This document shows positions 60,472-64,000 of a stretch of DNA of 64,000 bases, piece after piece (within the stretch, counting starts at the first letter, position 1; every line of letters starts with the position of its first letter). The notes below the pieces were generated by a model that was not told the DNA's origin, searched no databases, and saw nothing but the letters and a program-made list of their open reading frames with translations. The DNA is from Engraulis encrasicolus (taxonomy: Eukaryota > Chordata > Actinopteri > Clupeiformes > Engraulidae), in assembly GCF_034702125.1 (NCBI RefSeq), contig NC_085875.1, positions 42,957,270 through 43,021,269 on the forward strand. The letters run 5' to 3'. A program made the position numbers and the translations under genes.

Positions 60472-60552
60472 TACTGTACATGCCTAATCCAAATTTCTGA
60501 TAGTGAACTAATGAAATCATGATTTTTGATTATTTGCAGCCCTACTTTGAAA

Positions 60553-61074
60553 ATGACAATAATGATTATTCTGTGGTGAATAAATACAATGAATATTGCA
60601 TCACCACAGACTTTTTCATTTCAATCTTCAGAAGTCCCATCACATGTAAACATGAAAGGTACACTTGACAACTGGCTGTTACATATTATTGACAAGTTTA
60701 CAGCTACCAGTTTACAGCATTGCTGTGTCAACGGCAGGTGCTTTAAAGTGCAGTGCACAAAAGTCCTGGTTAACTCATAGTACTGTATTACACAATATTT
60801 TAATATTAATGTGTTGAGCCAAATCACTCATATTTGAAGAGTCGAATATCGTATGTCGTATGTGTGGCCTTTAAAGTACTACAGTACAGTATGTGCTATA
60901 AATTTGTTAGCAAATTTTGGGAGGTGAAGAAATGACAAAAATATGGAAGAAGACTGTCAGGTTTTAGTGCTGTACTCTGCTTTCAAATCTAATCTGCAGA
61001 ACCACCACCACTTGCCAGACATAGCAAGCATTGGTGAGGAAATTATTAGAATAAATCATGCAGAGACAGGGTTG

Positions 61075-61078
<4 letters not shown>
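60553..61078. other. Intergenic, no gene seen
   Basis: AT-rich sequence without exon candidates. Confidence 0.4.
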
Positions 61079-61155
<77 letters not shown>

Positions 61156-61174
61156 CTCTCGCTCTCTCTCTTTC

Positions 61175-61213
<39 letters not shown>
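61079..61213. repeat. (TC)n microsatellite
   Basis: TC array with CGC and TTTC interruptions near 61150-61175. Confidence 0.97.
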
Positions 61214-61216
<3 letters not shown>

Positions 61217-61968
61217 ACAGGCACACATGGACATACATGATTTTTTAAAAAAAAGAGGGAGAGCACCGCACTGAGAATCCTCACCAAAAGCACAAACATA
61301 CATATTCTCTTATTTTTGGAGGCACGGCGCAAGTATGCTGGCCAACATAGGGCCTCCGTCCAGCTTTATATTGCTTGGCATCCAATCAAAATGGCTTTAT
61401 AACATTTCAGACCTCTCTCCAGAGCCCGCCGAGTCCAAAGCGCAATGGGGGGAAAAAGCGGTATTGGCAGCCAACCACACAGAGTCGAGCTGAGCTCATC
61501 CCACCAGGCTGCAGTAAATCATTAGGAAAAGCAGAAGTCAGCGTGGAAGACACAATCATCTAAGACCAATAAAACTCACATTTCTTCCAACGACGTGCTC
61601 TCATATACCTGTCAGTGAGTGTCAAGAAGAACAGCTATCGATTGCCACATGTTTTTTCACACCTATTTCACCTCCTCCTCCTCTTCTGTCCTCCAATAGA
61701 GGTCAAATGAAACAGTGGCAACGAGCCAACTAATGAAAGCCGAGAGAACATTGTCCACTGTCCGATGACTTGTGACTGTTCCTTGGTTGAAAATAAATTG
61801 ATGTTTTTTTTTGCTTTTGGCTGATTTCATGTCCATGTTAAGGCATTTAGAGGGAGCAGATGAGGATGATTAATTGGCTGTTTGGACCTTCCGGGTGTTA
61901 ATCTTTCCAGAAGGCTCAGTATGGTGGTAATCAGGACCACTGTGAACACTGTGAAATGGAAATGACTC
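61214..61968. other. Intergenic, no gene seen; CNE-like texture
   Basis: Balanced single-copy sequence (61340-61900) with no open frame above about 60 codons. It might be regulatory, but nothing proves it. Confidence 0.3.
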
Positions 61969-61982
61969 TCTGTCTCTCTCTT

Positions 61983-62050
<68 letters not shown>

Positions 62051-62160
62051 GCTCGCTCTCTCTCTCTGTGTAGGCTCCATTCCAGTTAAGTGGTCTTGGG
62101 TGTTCTCTTCCCCAATGGAGACACACTTTTTGTCATGCACCAAATCCCAGAATAGGGAAC

Positions 62161-62236
<76 letters not shown>
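61969..62236. repeat. Inverted pair of (CT)n and (GA)n arrays
   Basis: CT array at 61969-62067 and GA array at 62165-62236 with about 97 bp of unique DNA between them. The arrays are mutually complementary on one strand and form a potential long hairpin. Confidence 0.95.
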
Positions 62237-62241
<5 letters not shown>

Positions 62242-63000
62242 AAGCGATTGAAAGAGAGATTTAAAGAGCGATTGAAAGAGAAATTGAATAAATTAAAGAG
62301 CAAGATGCATGGCCCAAACGTGTTCAAACTGACTGCTCAGTTGACAGCCTGGGCTTACATGCGTAATTCAGCTTTCTTCCATAAATTTTGTTGGAAATGG
62401 AAAGCCACATTGAAGCAAATCTACCTTCCGTGACACAACACGAATGGCACCAGTGACTGATATGCTGTCCATGTACCATACGTAGTGGCTGATGTGGTGT
62501 GTTGTATGTATGGTATGAATCCTGAAACACTGTTTGGCAGTTCATTGATTCCTCTGCGTGTTTCAATCATTTGGTTCCGCAGACGGTTTCCATGGTTAAG
62601 GTTTGACTTATGCTTCCTAATACCTCACAAAAGTATTTATTTGATTATTTTCCAGGTCATCCTCCAGTATCCCTATACTTCAAAGTGATTTTATTGTGAC
62701 AAATCTTTATGTTTCCCATATACAGTGAATTGAGACATCAGCTGGCGTATGGGAGGGGTTTTGGGGTAGGAAGGTGAAGAGGAACGGGATGGTCAATGAA
62801 TCAGCAACTTGGCTTTTGCTGGGAGGGGACTATAGTGGGCGAGGCGGCGGCCGTATGCAGGGCCGACATTAATAGCTATCTACAGTCTACAGTCTGATGT
62901 GATGGGATCAAAGCGAATCCCATGTGGCAGTGATCGGTGTGTGTGGCAGTTTGAGTGTGGCTTAAATGAAGCAGAAGATGACTTCCTGAATGACCCTCAA

Positions 63001-63002
<2 letters not shown>
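62237..63002. other. Intergenic, no gene seen
   Basis: Starts with a GATTGAAAGAGA-like short tandem (62245-62300). The rest is single-copy-looking DNA. Confidence 0.4.

Positions 63003-63051
<49 letters not shown>
63003..63051. repeat. (GA)n microsatellite
   Basis: Pure GA array of about 24 units. Confidence 0.96.
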
Positions 63052-63052
<1 letters not shown>

Positions 63053-64000
63053 AGCTCAGCATACAGATGGGCTGCAGCCCAGCCATCCCAACACATTGCG
63101 TGGAGTAAGGAAAATACAAAACATGCCTCCATGTTTGGTGGATGGCAACTGGAAGAGATGTTTAATTCCTGGTGTATGACTGAGGTTACCTGATATCTTG
63201 ACAGTTGGTAATTTGTGTCTTCATTGCCACAGAGAGAGCACTACAAGTCATTACAGAAGGGGCTAGCTTGTGTGAGTGAGTGCTCCACCCACTGTAACAC
63301 TGAAAGTGCAGGATTGGGAACAGTCGCCTTTCCAAGGTGCACCTTGCTCTTAGAATGGTATTTGATGTGAAGTAGAGGTTGCTAGAGAGACGGTCGGTTG
63401 CATTCCTCACCTCCCTGGCCACTAAAAAAAAATCACTTTACGGCAAGGCCAATTTACTACAATCCACATTGCCAAGGTTTTTCTCTTTGTGAAATTCAGT
63501 GATTGGAAAGCATTTGGTTATAGCATTTTTTAGAGGTTTCATAATCTTTATGACTTGTCATATAATGGCTCAATCCACATCAACACATACTGTTCTGTAT
63601 CCCGTTAGTTCAGATGTCTGCCGTAAATAATAGTCTGCCATGAAACATTAGGCGCACAAAGAATATTACTAAAGCCCAGGTCAACACCTCTGTCAGAAGC
63701 CATGGCAATACCTTTGTTTACGACAGGTCACAATCCATCAAGATCATATGAAAACATTTATTGAAACTTTTATTGAAACTTTTTAATTGTTAATACACTA
63801 AATACAAACTTTGTGAATACCTTACATAGATGCTAAAGCATAACATTTTTGGGAAAATTGCTTATGTTATCAGTAAAGTAACCCTACAAGTACATTTACA
63901 AACTGTCCCTTCTCTATTTCTTCTCTACCAGCATGTAGCAGTGGAAGCTGCTTGAGACACAGCGAGAGACGCGCTCTCAGAATTCGAGAGCCGGAGCAGG
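63052..64000. other. Intergenic tail of window, no gene seen
   Basis: No repeats of note and no supportable exon. The last 60 bases turn GC-richer (GAGACGCGCTCTCAG) and could begin a feature outside the window. Confidence 0.4.

Larger units (their letters stand above)
58586..60544. mobile_element. hAT-like element carrying nested insertions
   Basis: Ends TAGGGCTGCACGATTAT and, at the right, ATTATTTGCAGCCCTA. The outer 10 bases TAGGGCTGCA are an inverted repeat. It is flanked by perfect 8-bp CTTTGAAA (58578-58585, 60545-60552). Subterminal sequence has repeated ATCACGATTAT/GATTATT phrases, a well-known style of teleost hAT MITEs. No transposase was found. It contains the elements at 58825 and 59864, which must be younger. 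Between them are about 70-80-bp imperfect tandem units (about 59260, 59330, 59410). Confidence 0.82.

Overview
The window is eukaryotic and almost certainly teleost fish DNA. It is AT-leaning and dominated by very long (CA)n/(TG)n and (CT)n/(GA)n microsatellites. It is also littered with fish-style transposable elements: an L1-type LINE, tRNA-derived SINEs, Tc1/mariner derivatives and many short hAT-like MITEs with 8-bp target-site duplications. There are no bacterial operons, CRISPR arrays, rRNA genes or free-standing tRNA genes. The species cannot be fixed from the sequence alone.

Layout. 1-14 kb: microsatellite-dense intergenic DNA with hAT-type MITEs (238, 1440, 7833, 10616, 12999) and two copies of a short dispersed repeat with a hammerhead-like core (2941, 11251). 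14-21 kb: mostly single-copy DNA with one tRNA-SINE, a fold-back MITE and stretches that look like candidate conserved non-coding elements. 21.9-24.3 kb: a candidate small spliced gene on the + strand, with four phase-compatible exons encoding about 84 residues including a C-x2-C motif. Its second intron holds a Tc1 transposase remnant and a SINE-like repeat. 25-44 kb: sparse intergenic sequence with scattered MITEs, SINEs and a LINE tail. 44.95-46.07 kb: a 1.1-kb palindrome made from the 5' ends of a Tc1-like transposon. 47.4-48.9 kb: another MITE and a repeat carrying telomere-like CCCTAA units. 49.1-54.7 kb: a full-length L1 retrotransposon on the minus strand, bounded by a perfect 14-bp target-site duplication. 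54.8-64 kb: another hAT MITE, several (CT)n/(GA)n arrays, and a nested nest of transposons (58.6-60.5 kb), in which a hAT-like element contains a TTAA-flanked element and a Tc1-type MITE.

The best-supported coding sequence is the L1 ORF2 (endonuclease, reverse transcriptase and Cys-rich tail, 1261 codons, uninterrupted). ORF1 lies upstream in the same element and carries one in-frame amber stop, after which the same frame stays open through the expected C-terminal domain. The insertion geometry (nick at TTTTT/A, A-tail abutting the duplication) fits target-primed reverse transcription and suggests a recent insertion.

I found no clear sign of a wholly new biological system. The items most worth a second look are the single-stop L1, the Tc1-derived giant palindrome, the nested hAT/TTAA/Tc1 structure, the three-copy repeat family with a paired helix between CTGA-type and GAAA blocks, and the unrecognised small spliced gene.
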